Shown: positions 1 to 10,419, counted from the first letter of the stretch. The stretch: DNA of 10,947 nucleotides from Conidiobolus incongruus B7586 (GCA_000697335.1 JNEM01009267.1:1-10947), one strand, 5' to 3'. Numbers and translations: made by a program. Notes: generated by a model not told the origin, from the sequence alone.

Positions 1-1452
1 ATATCATTTTAATTCCAAATATAAAATTTAGATATTTAATACTCTAAATATAACTAGGATTGTTTTTCAAATATAATTATATTTTATATTTTATTTAATA
101 TTTAATTAATATTAATATTTATAAAATTTATAAAATCTATAAAAAATTATTATTGTTTATTAATACAAAATTAATATCTACTTATTTATTAGAGTTAATA
201 AATATATAATATTTTTATTTTTATCATTTCAGAAATAATAGAATAAACCACAAACAAGATTAGTATTTTAGAAATTTCAAAGTTATAGAGATTAAAAAAA
301 TGATAATTCAAAATAAACTTTGATTTTACATAATTTTGAAATATTTTCATATTTTACAATAGTTTGTAAATCATTACTCTTTCTTATTATATTTAATTAT
401 ATTAATAAAATATTTTAAAAATACTCATTTAATAAAATTAATGAAGGATTTTTTTTATTAAACATAAATAAATATATTTTAATACTTTTATTTTAATTTT
501 TTACACATTAAAAAAAGATGATTTATGAATATTAGTCAATTTTTATTTTAATTTTGCAATCTAATTATACTTCTAATTAGTCTAATAACTATCAATGAAC
601 TTGGACTAAAATTAAAGTTATCAAAAATAATGTGATATTAAACCCTTTGAATTTCAAATTTAAATTCGTGTAACAAAGGTTAATTGATTAGATGACACAA
701 GCATAGATAATGGGTAAACTATAAAATAAAATAACTTTATATTTAACAGTATTAAAGAGATTACCCTTGAGTAAATTGTTTTGCATTTGTACATCATGCT
801 TATTATTATTTTTTTATTTCTATTCTTTTTAATTGTTGGACAAAATTAAATTGAATGAGTAATAATATAATTATTAAATATTAATTCAATTTTATAATAT
901 TAAAATATTTAATTTTTATTAATTCTTTATAAAAAAACTTGTTAAAAAAAATATAAATATTTTTTTAATAATCTTTAAGTCATTAATTATTATACTTGAA
1001 TTATTTTAAATAGATTTTTTTAATAAAATTAAAATATCAATTAATATTATATATATCTTAATATAATTTCGGTTGAATTGATTAATAAATTTTAAAAATA
1101 AAATTTTTAATAAATATTAATTTTAAAAAAAGAGTAGAAGTGGATTAATATAATAATAAAAACTAGTAATTAAAATTTTAAAATTTCTTTTTATTAAATT
1201 TAAAAATAAAAAAAAAATAAAAATAAAATTTATATGTTTTTAATTAAATAAAAAAAATTTTTTTTATTAACATGATAGTTGAAAACAATGAAAATATATA
1301 TATATATATAATCATTTTTTGTATGATTATTATTATTATTATTATTTGATCATTATTTTTCATAAAAGATAATTACATTATTAACATGATTTTAAATTCT
1401 TTGGTAACCAGACTGTCAAAGTATTGATTTAAATAAAAGATGGAATAAAACG
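1..1452. other. AT-rich 3' flank of the HSF-type gene, no gene seen
   Basis: This is almost pure A and T with homopolymer runs, except for a milder block at about 560-800. AATAAA on the gene strand occurs at 1263-1268 and 1190-1195, 185 and 258 nt after the stop codon. Either could be a poly(A) signal, but chance occurrence is expected at this composition. The other end of the stretch is cut by the window edge, so a neighbouring gene may lie just outside. Confidence 0.6.
1294..1346. repeat. (TA)n and (ATT)7 microsatellites
   Basis: A TA run at 1294-1310 is followed by seven ATT units at 1326-1346. They lie in the 3' flank of the HSF-type gene, about 110-160 bp past its stop codon. They are likely neutral. 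Confidence 0.85.
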
Positions 1453-2442
1453 TTAGTTGGAGGAGTGATGGTAGTTGGACGAGATCATAGAGTGTGTGTG
1501 TGATGGATAGTAAGATACAGAAGACATAGGTTCTTCGTTTGGGTAATAAAAGTTCCCTGGATGGTGAGGAGGAGGAGATGGCTGATTGGGGAAACTGTTC
1601 AGAAGAGGAGTAGGGGGAGGGGGAATCGTAACTTGAGTAAAGTGGTGTGTAGTCAATTGAGGAGAATGAGGATACATACTAGATGAGTTAGAAAAATAGG
1701 GTTGAGAGATACCATTGATCATTGTGGGATAAGTGAAAGAGGCGTCGTATTGGCTAAATGGAGGAGTAGGAGTAGAAGAAGGTTGAGAAGTATCAATTTG
1801 AAGACCATACATGGGGGGTGAAGTATTATACAAGCGATCCAATTGTGAAGGCAATGGGAAGGTGGGCACAGAGTTGGGATGAAGGCTTAATGTGGGAGCG
1901 GGTGCAGAGATATGAGATATAGAATTGATGGATGACTCTGCTGGTTTTTTATCTCTCTTTTGCCTTTTGACTAAGTTGAGCAAATTGGGATGGTCTCTTT
2001 GGAAGTGTGGGTGAGTGAAGGATGCATAATTCGTTGGCTTTCTATATCTGGTTCTTCTGCCATCAAAAGTTCTTTTGAAACCATAAATCTAAATATCACA
2101 AACAATTAATATCATATGAATAACAGTGGCTAAATTAAAATTACCAAAAGCTGACGAACAAATGAGAGCATGCAAGAGTTATTGAAAGATTTTTTTATAA
2201 CTTCTTGTTCAAAAGTGTGGATATCTGGGATATAGAATGAAAGTCCATCTTGCGCCCAAGCAATATGATTGCCTGAATTTACAACACTATTTTAAATTGG
2301 TAAATAATTAAAGTATATATAAATATAATGCAGCTTACTGGTATAGCTTATGGACGAAGGGTAATCTTCGGTGGATAGGATGCATATTGTTAGCCTCATA
2401 TTTCATTAATGGGGCAGGAGTGGGTTGGGAAATAGTCATCAT
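1453..2442 (-). CDS. HSF-type DNA-binding domain transcription factor, 3 exons, 293 aa
   Basis: The coding exons are 2339-2442, 2145-2286 and 1453-2088 (104, 142 and 636 nt). They join in frame to 293 codons plus TAA. Residues 27-127 match the HSF winged-helix domain: helix 1 PFVHKLYHVVNS (28-39), strand region IAWAQDGLSFYIPD (43-56), helix 2 FEQEVIKKSF (60-69), recognition helix SFVRQLLIYGFKR (76-88) with Arg79, a basic wing (88-102), then SFTHPHFQRD (105-114) and LLNLVKR (118-124). KRQKRDKK (123-130) is a likely nuclear signal. Residues 131-293 are low complexity, rich in Pro, Ser, Tyr, His and Asn, and could be an activation or repression tail. No heptad-repeat oligomerisation region is visible, unlike classical HSF1. 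Leu82 replaces the normally conserved Asn. The start is the first of two adjacent ATGs (2440-2442), with A at -3. An HSF-family nuclear regulator is a firm call; whether it answers to heat is unknown, since fungal relatives (Sfl1, Mga1, Skn7 types) do other jobs. Confidence 0.93.
2089..2144 (-). other. Intron 2 of the HSF-type gene (56 nt)
   Basis: It begins GTAATT and ends ATTTAG. It is phase 0 and falls between Leu82 and Ile83, inside the recognition helix. The retained form has an in-frame TAG after four codons, so an unspliced message would make a protein cut off in the middle of the domain. Removing it joins FVRQLL to IYGFKR, which matches the HSF pattern. Confidence 0.88.
2287..2338 (-). 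other. Intron 1 of the HSF-type gene (52 nt)
   Basis: It begins GTAAGC and ends AAAATAG. It splits the codon of His35 (CA|T) at the end of helix 1 of the DNA-binding domain. Reading through it meets a stop at once, and removing it restores the family consensus across the junction (FVHKLYH then VVNSGNHIAW). A branch-site-like CTTTAAT lies in the middle. Confidence 0.88.
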
Positions 2443-2690
2443 TCTTAATAAATTCAACTATGTTGATTTGAAATGTTTAATAATAGACTATCGATATTTA
2501 CAGAGTGAAAAGGGATGGTCTAGTAATGGATGTGACGGTTAAGGTATTTTCAAATGGGATAGTCACAGAGGAGGGAGAAAAGGAAAAATTTGTGTTAAGT
2601 CTCAAGTTCTGATTACAGCTGACTGAAGGCAGTGAGTAAGCTACAAATTCAGACCTAGATATATAGCTATATTTGCAAGTTAATATCAAT
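2443..2690 (-). promoter_or_regulatory. Probable 5' leader of the HSF-type gene, with a candidate leader intron
   Basis: The strand that would be transcribed has no ATG from the start codon back past 2690, and the block at 2502-2690 is richer in G+C than the DNA further out. It contains a 22-nt all-pyrimidine tract (2567-2588 on the minus strand), the kind of CT block often found near fungal start sites. A donor GTAAAT begins at 2501. Two acceptors are possible: ATAG ending at 2458 (44-nt intron) and TTAAG ending at 2444 (58-nt intron, closer in size to the other two). A 63-codon open frame at 2498-2689 is in phase with the second option, but it contains no ATG and has a stop directly upstream, so I read the segment as untranslated. 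The transcription start is not known. Confidence 0.5.
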
Positions 2691-2711
2691 TAACTGAGAC
2701 TAAGATATGAC

Positions 2712-2719
2712 TATTTATA
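2712..2719 (-). promoter_or_regulatory. TATA-like box (TATAAATA) upstream of the HSF-type gene
   Basis: TATAAATAG reads towards the gene, about 270 bp before the start codon and just outside the ATG-free leader. The position suits a core promoter. Such strings are common in DNA this AT-rich, so the call rests on position only. Confidence 0.3.
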
Positions 2720-2891
2720 CTATAAAATCAATGATCGTGAGAAAAAAACTGGAATCAATTAAAAAACAATTTTATTACTCTCTGGAAATGATTAAGTTAT
2801 GAATCAAAAATCATAATATTGTATACTATAACATCATATTTACAATTCAGGTTTTGAAAAAATACTCAAATTTTGGGTGAGATTTAGTGAA

Positions 2892-2968
2892 ATTGGTGAG
2901 ATTTTGAATTGGATTAGTTTTTATTGGATGGTTCGATTGAGGAGTATCTTGAGTTATGATTAAATTGG
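2892..2968 (-). promoter_or_regulatory. Cluster of four CCAAT boxes in the HSF-type gene promoter
   Basis: CCAAT occurs four times on the minus strand, at 2892-2896, 2908-2912, 2923-2927 and 2964-2968, about 175-250 bp upstream of the TATA-like box. CCAAT is the core site of the NF-Y (fungal HAP) complex. The first three are spaced 16 and 15 bp apart. Other ATTGG/CCAAT copies are scattered further upstream (near 3185, 3368, 3705, 3716), but less densely. Binding is inferred. Confidence 0.35.
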
Positions 2969-4676
2969 TGTAACAATATGCGAAGATTTTAATCTAGTTT
3001 CCCTATTCGTATTACCACTTCTCATTATATTTTTGTTGCGTCAACTATATGAGCAAATGCCACTTAAAAATATTTAGTTTCTTGGGATTTCGAAAGCATT
3101 TAATTTTTAATGTATTATTTTACATTGTTTATGGATGACAAAATTACATTAGGTTATATTAATATAATCAAAATAAATAATATTATTGGTCCATGAATAA
3201 ATATGTTTACATTCTTAGTATTTAATTAATAAAAAATAAAATATAATATTTGAAGACTAAAGTTATAAGTTGGTAGAACATGTGATATACGAAAAAAAAA
3301 AGAATTGAATGGTAAATTAATTCTAATAATATATTAATCAATAAAATTATGCTTGAGAACCAAAGTTGACCAATCAATTTTAAAGAATTATAGTTGAACT
3401 ACTTTTCCTGTTTTTTTATAAATGAATTGAAAAAGTTGAATTATAATAAGAATTAAGTTTAGACCAATTAGCAAGTTGTTATAAAAAAGAAGAATCATAA
3501 TTTTAATGAATACATACGTCTATTTAAATAAATAATAATTCGTAAAATAATTTAAAATTAATTAAAATATTAATTAAAAGTATTTTTATTATTATTTTTT
3601 GTTTAAAATAAAAATGCTGGGAGTGGAATTTAAGAGAAATAATGAGCATAAATCAAGAGTAATAATATTAAATTTTATTATTTCAATTTATGTAAAAGAT
3701 GACAAAATTGGAAGTTATTGGTAATAGGAAATATATTGAAGTTTAACAATATCAATTTATATTAATATTGAATATTTATTAGTTATGTGTTAAATTTAGG
3801 ATTAATAAAATGATTATTTGTTGTCTATAATTATGCTCGCTAAGAAGACCATAAATGTGTGTAATATTTTGCATCAAAAATTTGCTCCACTATCACTAAT
3901 CATTTCAAAAATTAAAATGTTATATTATTATTTAAATAATTAATTATATATTATTTTTATTATTTTGATATGAGTGTTTTTAAAGAATCTTTTTTTAATT
4001 AATAAAGATATTTTTATTAATTGTCATTTTGAGTTTTTTTAAAAAAATGAATGATCCCTCTACCCAATAAAAGTGAAATATTCAAATGATCTGTATAGAG
4101 TATTTGTTATAATTAAAATGAAAATTCTCACTTAATAAATTATTTTAACATAAAGTCCAACTATATGATTCAATTCTTCCAACTCGATTAATCAATGATA
4201 CAATTAACTATGGACTATAAAAGGTAATAGGTTGAGTGGATTAAGAAATGAATTTTTAACTTTTATTTTCAGGTTTTTATATTCAATTAAAAAGAAATTT
4301 GAGTTGGATTTTGATTGAATTATAGGGGATGAAAAATTAAAGTGAAAATTAATAGAATGATTGGATAAGATTAAATTCATTGAAAATAATGAGAATAATA
4401 TGGTATTATTAACATTAAATTTATGGATACGGTTCAATAGTTTTATACTTGGATATGGTTTTGGGTTAATATCATGTTATCGAAGCATTTCCATTATTTA
4501 ATATGGATATATTAATTAGTGTAACTTAATTATTCAGTTTATTCAATTAATTTAATTAAACCATTTTAGTTGAAAAATCTTGTAAATATTCGGAGTAAAG
4601 ATTAGTAATTAAAAATATACTAAAATTTTAGTTTTATAATTTATGTTATATACTTGATTTAGTTTGTATTCCAAGG
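2969..4676. other. Upstream flank of the HSF-type gene, no gene seen
   Basis: The composition is mixed AT-rich. The first 100 bp are less extreme and include GTTGACGCAAC on the gene strand (3035-3045), which contains an ATF/C-EBP-like TGACGCAA string; one copy alone is weak evidence. Scattered CCAAT motifs continue to about 3720. Open frames here are short, and the longest (4204-4437, minus) has no ATG at its head. Confidence 0.6.
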
Positions 4677-4700
4677 ATATATATATATATATATATATAT
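4677..4700. repeat. (AT)12 microsatellite
   Basis: Twelve uninterrupted AT units lie in intergenic DNA. This is a simple repeat with no sign of function. Confidence 0.9.
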
Positions 4701-6397
4701 CATTATATTAATCCTTAAGAAATATTTTACTATAAAAACACCCATATTTAAATGAACATCGTTTATTTGAAAGATTATGGTTGATGAATCTGAGATATCA
4801 ATAGATTACCCCAAGATAGTTAAATAACAATTAAGGCAATGTCCGTGTTATTCTTAACTGAATGCTTATTTTTGAATTCAAGGAATTATAGAAAATAACA
4901 GGTTGTTGAGTTATTAAATGTTAAAGTGTATTTGTTTTGAAAATTTAATAGATTCATAGTTTTTTGGTTAATATGATGGATACAAACTTATTCGATCCGG
5001 ATTTTTTTCCTGCGCCTTGATACAAATATTGAATAATAATACAACAATTGACTATTAAAAGCTTATCATAAAATCAATTATAATATATTACCTGAAAGAT
5101 GATAAAATGATGAGACATATTGAATATTTCTTGAATGAATAAATTGAAAATGAAATCATGATCCACAACCAACTGATTTTATACTGGTAATTTCAATATA
5201 TTATTTGAAAAGATGATTAAGTACCAGTTTACAATTTTATTAAAAATACAAAACTTGTTAAATTAATATTAAAAAATTCTAACTATTGAGTCGATTTTGA
5301 TCTATTCAATGAATAATCAAATATATTGATGAAATTGAGCAATCGTTTTATTAGCAATATGGGATTATTGCATTTTCACTGGTATTGATAAAATGAACAA
5401 GATAACATCTATCAAGTTTGTTTTAACTATTCAATCAATATAACTATCATTTTTGATAATTAAACATTTATATTTTTCATTAGTGAATGGATAAGTATTC
5501 ATATAATTTGAATCAATTGTAATTTAAACAGATTGAATTCAAGTAATAGTCAATAATTAATCATGCTCATAGTAATTAATATAACACATTAATATTGGTT
5601 GATATTTTAAAGAATTTAGCCAAGTTATATTATATTAAATATTATAAAAACTTTTCAAATGAAATCATGGACAATCAATGAAAAGATGCTTTGGATTAAA
5701 TATTATTCGATATTTCTCCAATTAATTCTACATAAATCAAGAGTAATTACCTTATCACTTCAAAAAGGTCTCAATTAATAAAAATTTAACATAAATTCAA
5801 GAATATATAATCAAATAAATGCTCTATTAATATTAATTTATTCTATCAATAATAGGAAAAGAATATTCTAATTATTTAATTAAATTTGAAGTTCAAATAT
5901 AATATAATATAATATAATATATATTTGAATAAAATTAAGTATTTTTTTATATAATTATAATCAAATTACAAAATTAATAAATATTACTTAATTTAAAATA
6001 TTTTAATATTTATTTAATTTAATAATTAATTTTATAATATATCAAAAATATTATTTATTTTAATATTTTATAAAGTAATTATAATTCAAAAATTTTATAC
6101 TGAAATATAATTAATTATATAATTTAAATTGTTAATAAAATAAGTTATATTACTTTATAATTAGAATTTTGTAATAATTATATGACTTATAGTGGATAAT
6201 ACTCATACTATTAATCAAAAGCTTGTATTACATTTCAAATAATAAAAGATGTTTTATGAGTGGAATTAGCATTCAAAGAGATGTATGCATTATTTTTCAA
6301 TATATTCTATCACTCAATTTTTCATTCTCTTAAGGTTAAGTGTATACAAATTGATTAATGATATTATAGCAATGTTTAAATATTATTTTATATTTTG
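4701..6397. other. AT-rich intergenic DNA, no gene seen
   Basis: Small patches near 4750-5040 and 5150-5500 are less AT-rich and read for 15-30 codons at a time in one frame or another before stopping. None gives a recognisable domain. They may be old coding DNA worn down by drift, or chance. The AATAT array lies near the end. Confidence 0.55.
5892..5929. repeat. (AATAT)5 array inside a 9-bp inverted repeat
   Basis: Five AATAT units fill 5896-5920. The ends TTCAAATAT (5892-5900) and ATATTTGAA (5921-5929) are exact inverted copies, so the array can close as a hairpin. A pentanucleotide repeat is less usual here than the TA runs. Confidence 0.8.
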
Positions 6398-6424
6398 TAT
6401 ATATATATATATATATATATATAT
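6398..6424. repeat. (TA)13 microsatellite
   Basis: This is an uninterrupted TA run of 27 nt, the longest in the window, in gene-free DNA. Confidence 0.9.
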
Positions 6425-7678
6425 TTTAAATTCTCATATATCGACACTTGAGCAATATTAAAGTTTATCATAATTTTTTACTAGCAAATTATCTTTAAAC
6501 TAAATTATTAAATAAATTGTTTAAATCATAAAATTACTCCAAATATTATGAAATATATAATCTAATAAACCAGTTTTACTATTTCCTCAATATTTTTTAA
6601 TGAGTCACTATTTAAATAAAAAAAATCAATATCGGTACAAGGTTTTAACGGAGTATTGATAAATTTATATTAATTAAAAATTTAATAAATTTAATTTTTA
6701 ATTTTATCAAGTTATACGAGTTATTAAACAACTATACCAATTAATGAGATAAATTTTTAAAAATTAATACATATTTCAATATTTTAAATTATAAATTAAA
6801 ATATTAAATAATTATATTGAATTTGATTTTAATCTTATTATCTTAAAAAAATTTAAAATTATTAATTTATTTATTATCAAATATAAATCAATATAATACT
6901 TAAATCAAATACTCTTTAAATTATAATTTGTATATAATCACTATTATATCTCCTTCAATTAAGTACTCCTTTCAACTTCTATCATAATAACATTTTTTGT
7001 AATAGAAATTACAAATATTAATATAATTATTTATTATTTAATAGTAATATATTATTATTAATTTTATATTAATTTAAATATACTAAATATAGTTGAAAAA
7101 TATTAAATAATTATTTATTCAAATTTATTAATTATATGATTTAGAATATATTTATTAAACAATTATATATTATTAGGAATTGATCTAAATAAGTCTTATC
7201 ACGCACAAATAATTATAATGATTTAGACTGAATAAATAATATATTTTATTTAAGAGAACTTGATATATAGCAAATATTAATTTACGATGTTTAGATTGCT
7301 CTTAAGTTTGAAATTGATATAAATTATAATAGCCGCAATAACTAAAAAGATCAGGAGTAAATAGTCTAAGAATATCTATAATAATGACTAATTTAAGAAA
7401 TATTCAAATTTCTATATAAATTATTAATCTATTAAATTAAAAATCATCTTATTATAGAAAAATTACCTAATTTGACAATTAATTTTATATCATTTTAAAA
7501 TTTCTTATATTGGATATATATATAAAAAATAATAGTTTTAAAAAATTTAATCAATTAAGATAATTATACGATATAAATCCGACCTTTTTATTTTTAGATT
7601 TTTTTTTCTTTTATTAATAAAATAATTTTTTTGTCTTTTTCCTCAGTTGATTTTTTATAATATTATTATTTATTGAGA

Positions 7679-7734
7679 ATATATATATATATATATTTTA
7701 AGAGTAAATATTAAATTAATATATATATATATAT
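7679..7734. repeat. Pair of TA microsatellites
   Basis: TA runs at 7679-7696 and 7719-7734 are separated by 22 bp of AT-rich DNA. They are simple repeats. Confidence 0.85.
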
Positions 7735-8553
7735 TCAAATTAATTAATATAGCTTCCTGATTTTTTTATAAATAATAAAATTAATTTATAAATTTTTCAA
7801 TTAATTTTTATAAAATAATTTATTATAATTTAATAAAATTTTAATATTTGCAATATATTAATATCAAGAAAAACAATAAAGCAAAAAAAACATATTACTT
7901 TTTTTTCAATATTGATTTAAATAAATTAATACTCTTTTTTTCATTAAATTTTCAATTGAAATTATTATTAGCTCAATACTTATTATGATTATAATATTAT
8001 ATTTATATTTTTATCATTAATATAATTACTAAATTCTTTGAATAAATAAATTTGCGGATATATAAACTTCATTAAAAATATATTTTGATCAGATGGTATA
8101 TTATTAAGTGTGAATTCATTAATCAATTCAATTGCTTTAATTATTTTTCTCACACTAAATGTAATTGAAAATGTAAGAAAGAGAGGGTAAGTAAACAGAA
8201 GATACATGATAGTCAAATGCTGTGATATGAGACAATTTCTATTAATAATATATCTCTCATAATATAATATAATAATTTATTATTTTATATAAAAATTATT
8301 CTTGAATATTTTTGAGTATAATTGAATTGTGATACGATATATTTAATTATTATATCTTAAATCGTATAAATGAATCACATTTTTCTTTGATATACATATA
8401 TTTTAATATCATTAATATACCTGTTTTAATAAATGAATAATTTGAAACTAAATAAAAAGATTAAGTTTAATATATCTTCATACAATTTGGGATAATTTTT
8501 TAACCGATCAAAGTATCAAAATGCTTAATAATATTTTACTAAATAATTTTAAA

Positions 8554-8579
8554 ATAACTTAGTAATAAATCTAAGTTAT
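8554..8579. repeat. Small inverted repeat, 9-bp arms
   Basis: ATAACTTAG (8554-8562) and CTAAGTTAT (8571-8579) are exact inverted copies around an 8-nt loop. A second, overlapping pair, TTACTAA (8537-8543) and TTAGTAA (8560-8566), could form instead. There is no gene or T-run beside it that would make it a terminator. Confidence 0.5.
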
Positions 8580-9281
8580 AGAAATAGAGTAGAAAAGTTA
8601 AAGTAGATTGAATATTTTCATGTAACATCAGCATATACAATGTCACATTCTTACAATTAATTGATGTTTATAACCAGATAAATTTCAAATCGTTTTATAT
8701 TACATGCCTATTTGTTCATTAATATTCACAATATATAGATTATCTTGACATTCCAAAATCAAAGTTATTATTATCAAATAAATTTGTCAACTCTTTTAAA
8801 TATTGCTTGATATAAATTATAAAACTAATAAAGTTTTTTAGTGTTAATATTTAACTAATAAAATTTGATAGTATAGATTGAAAAAAATCTCATTAATATT
8901 TGGTTATAAGATTTTAATTAAACATTCAGGAATTATAATGTTTAAGTATTATAAAATAACTTATTTTATATTTTTGAGCAAATATTTTTTTTGTTAAATT
9001 TTCCAATAATAATAAAAAAACTTCTTTTATAAATAATTATCGGATATTGCTATAAACAAAAAAAATTTATTTTAAAATACCAAAACTAATTAATATTTTT
9101 TCCCAATTAGCATATATTTTATTTTACTTCTGCTTGATCAATTATTTTTATTATCATTTCACTGAATACTAAACCGGAAAATATCTTAGACATTTAAGAT
9201 ATAACTAACTATTTTAAGCATTTTTTTAAATAATAATATCATTTTTAAATATTGTGTATTAGGTTATATTGTATTATATAA

Positions 9282-9374
9282 AGAATACTCTTTTTTAACT
9301 GTGTTGAAAATTGTGATCTAAAAGGTAATATTATGATATTCAATTATGATGAATGTAGAGAACTTCGGGCGGTT
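9282..9374 (+). pseudogene. Possible relic of an RNA-recognition-motif (RRM) coding segment
   Basis: A 31-codon open stretch ends with KGNIMIFNYDECRELRAV. This resembles the middle of an RRM of the Mei2-like kind: a hydrophobic strand with the RNP1 position, then a Tyr-Asp turn, then the start of the second helix (pattern kG.i.i.yyD.R...av). The frame then meets a stop at 9375-9377, and ENLDE follows in the same frame before more stops. The block from about 9300 to 9660 is less AT-extreme than its surroundings. I see no start codon at the front, no splice-linked partner exon and no second RRM strand pair, so a decayed fragment or a chance match are both possible. Confidence 0.2.
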
Positions 9375-9377
9375 TAA

Positions 9378-10333
9378 GAAAATTTGGATGAATAATAATG
9401 AGATTTAGGTTTCTTGAAACAAGTTCTCTAGTTGGTTAAATTTTCATAAATCAACAGTTATCTTTTAAGTTTGGATATGCTCACATTTTGTACACAAAAG
9501 TGGATTTCAGTGAATTTTTAACTGGTTTATTATTTTGATTCACGTTTATTCAAAAAGTGAGAGTATCAAAATTCGATAAACTTTATATTAAATCATCACT
9601 GTATATTGTATCATCGTTGTTGTTAAAGAATTTATATTAAAATGAGTAAAAATACTGAGTGAAATTTAGTTATTAATTTAAACAATACTTGTATAATAAC
9701 CAGATTGCAAATCTGAAATAAACCTCTAAACCAATTTTGTAATTTTTTTAATATTAATAATTATATATTACAAATTAAACTTTTTTGAAATATTTTTATA
9801 ATGGTATAGAATTTTAATTAAGCTTTATATAAATTCAATTAATATTATAAATTTAAGTGTTGAATTTTTTTAATTAACTTGAATTTAGTGTTATTAAATA
9901 TTAAAAATACTCAAATTAAAATTGAGTAAAGGAAACATTACTTTTAATTAATTACTAAATCGAAAAATTCATAGTGTACAAATTACAGAATAGTTAAAAT
10001 AATTTTGTTATTATTAAATATTGAATATCAAAAAAAATATTACAAAATATTATTAATGATAAAATTATATAGAAATTGAATAAATGAACAAATTTTGATG
10101 AAATAATATTCTCATAATTCATAGCATTTTACAACTAAATTTCTCTAATCATTCCTACGATTCAAATTCAAATATTTCAGACAAGATAATAATAAAGTTA
10201 TATCTTACTAAAATTTGAGTCATACTTTAGTCATATATTACTATAATAAATATAAGATTTTGTTTAAATAATTGTAATTGATAGTTATAATGTCAAATGT
10301 ATTAAATACAATCTACTCAGTTTATAAAAATAT
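9378..10333. other. Intergenic DNA between the possible relic and the tRNA gene
   Basis: Positions 9378-9660 stay less AT-extreme. On the plus strand, one frame from about 9400 to 9650 has only two stops in about 85 codons, without a recognisable product. From 9660 to 10333 the sequence returns to low-complexity AT DNA with nothing I can name. Confidence 0.5.
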
Positions 10334-10359
10334 TATATATAGATATATATCTATATATA
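10334..10359. repeat. 26-bp perfect palindrome of TA-rich DNA
   Basis: The sequence is centred between 10346 and 10347 on AGATATATATCT and is extended on both sides by TA repeats. It lies about 60 bp past the tRNA terminator. It could form a hairpin or cruciform, but it is mostly TA repeat and may simply be a symmetric microsatellite. Confidence 0.75.
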
Positions 10360-10419
10360 TGATGAAATAAGATTGATTGGATTTGATTATGAAAATAAAA
10401 ATAATTAGAAAAATAATAT

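Larger units (their letters stand above)
6425..9281. other. AT-rich desert, no convincing gene
   Basis: This is the lowest-complexity part of the window, with long A/T strings and TA runs. The one frame of note is on the minus strand at 7989-8207: ATG-started, 72 codons, with a hydrophobic start (MYLLFTYPLFLTFSITFS) and then a mixed-charge stretch. It matches no family I know. With stop codons this frequent, one frame of such length in the window is close to what chance gives. Confidence 0.55.

Noticed and set aside
660-797. 45-codon ATG-started minus-strand frame with a hydrophobic middle
   Set aside because: Many frames of this length are expected by chance in a window this size and composition; no domain and no splice partner.
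2498-2689. 63-codon minus-strand frame just upstream of the HSF-type gene
   Set aside because: It has no ATG, a stop lies directly before its TTG first codon, and the position fits a leader. Kept only as a splicing option in the leader finding.
3035-3045. GTTGACGCAAC, an ATF/C-EBP-like site upstream of the HSF-type gene
   Set aside because: A single copy far from the core promoter; not enough to call a regulatory site.
2690-3100. Heat-shock elements (alternating nGAAn and nTTCn) in the HSF-type gene's own promoter
   Set aside because: I looked for three adjoining units and found only isolated GAA and TTC triplets with wrong spacing.
3812-3943. Plus-strand frame of about 43 codons with mixed residues (ATG at 3833)
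   Set aside because: The length is within chance, and neither an upstream nor a downstream continuation was found.
4204-4437. 77-codon minus-strand frame
   Set aside because: The first codon is TTG, the residues are mostly Asn, Ser, Leu, Phe and Ile as expected from AT-rich DNA, and there is no domain.
5150-5530. Minus-strand stretch that reads for two blocks of about 30 codons in one frame
   Set aside because: Stops of all three kinds interrupt it, so a changed genetic code does not explain it, and no family is recognisable; likely chance or unrecoverable decay.
3650-5750. A 17-nt string (CATAAATCAAGAGTAAT) present near 3650 and again near 5730
   Set aside because: About one exact match of this length is expected by chance between two places in a window this biased, and the flanks do not match.
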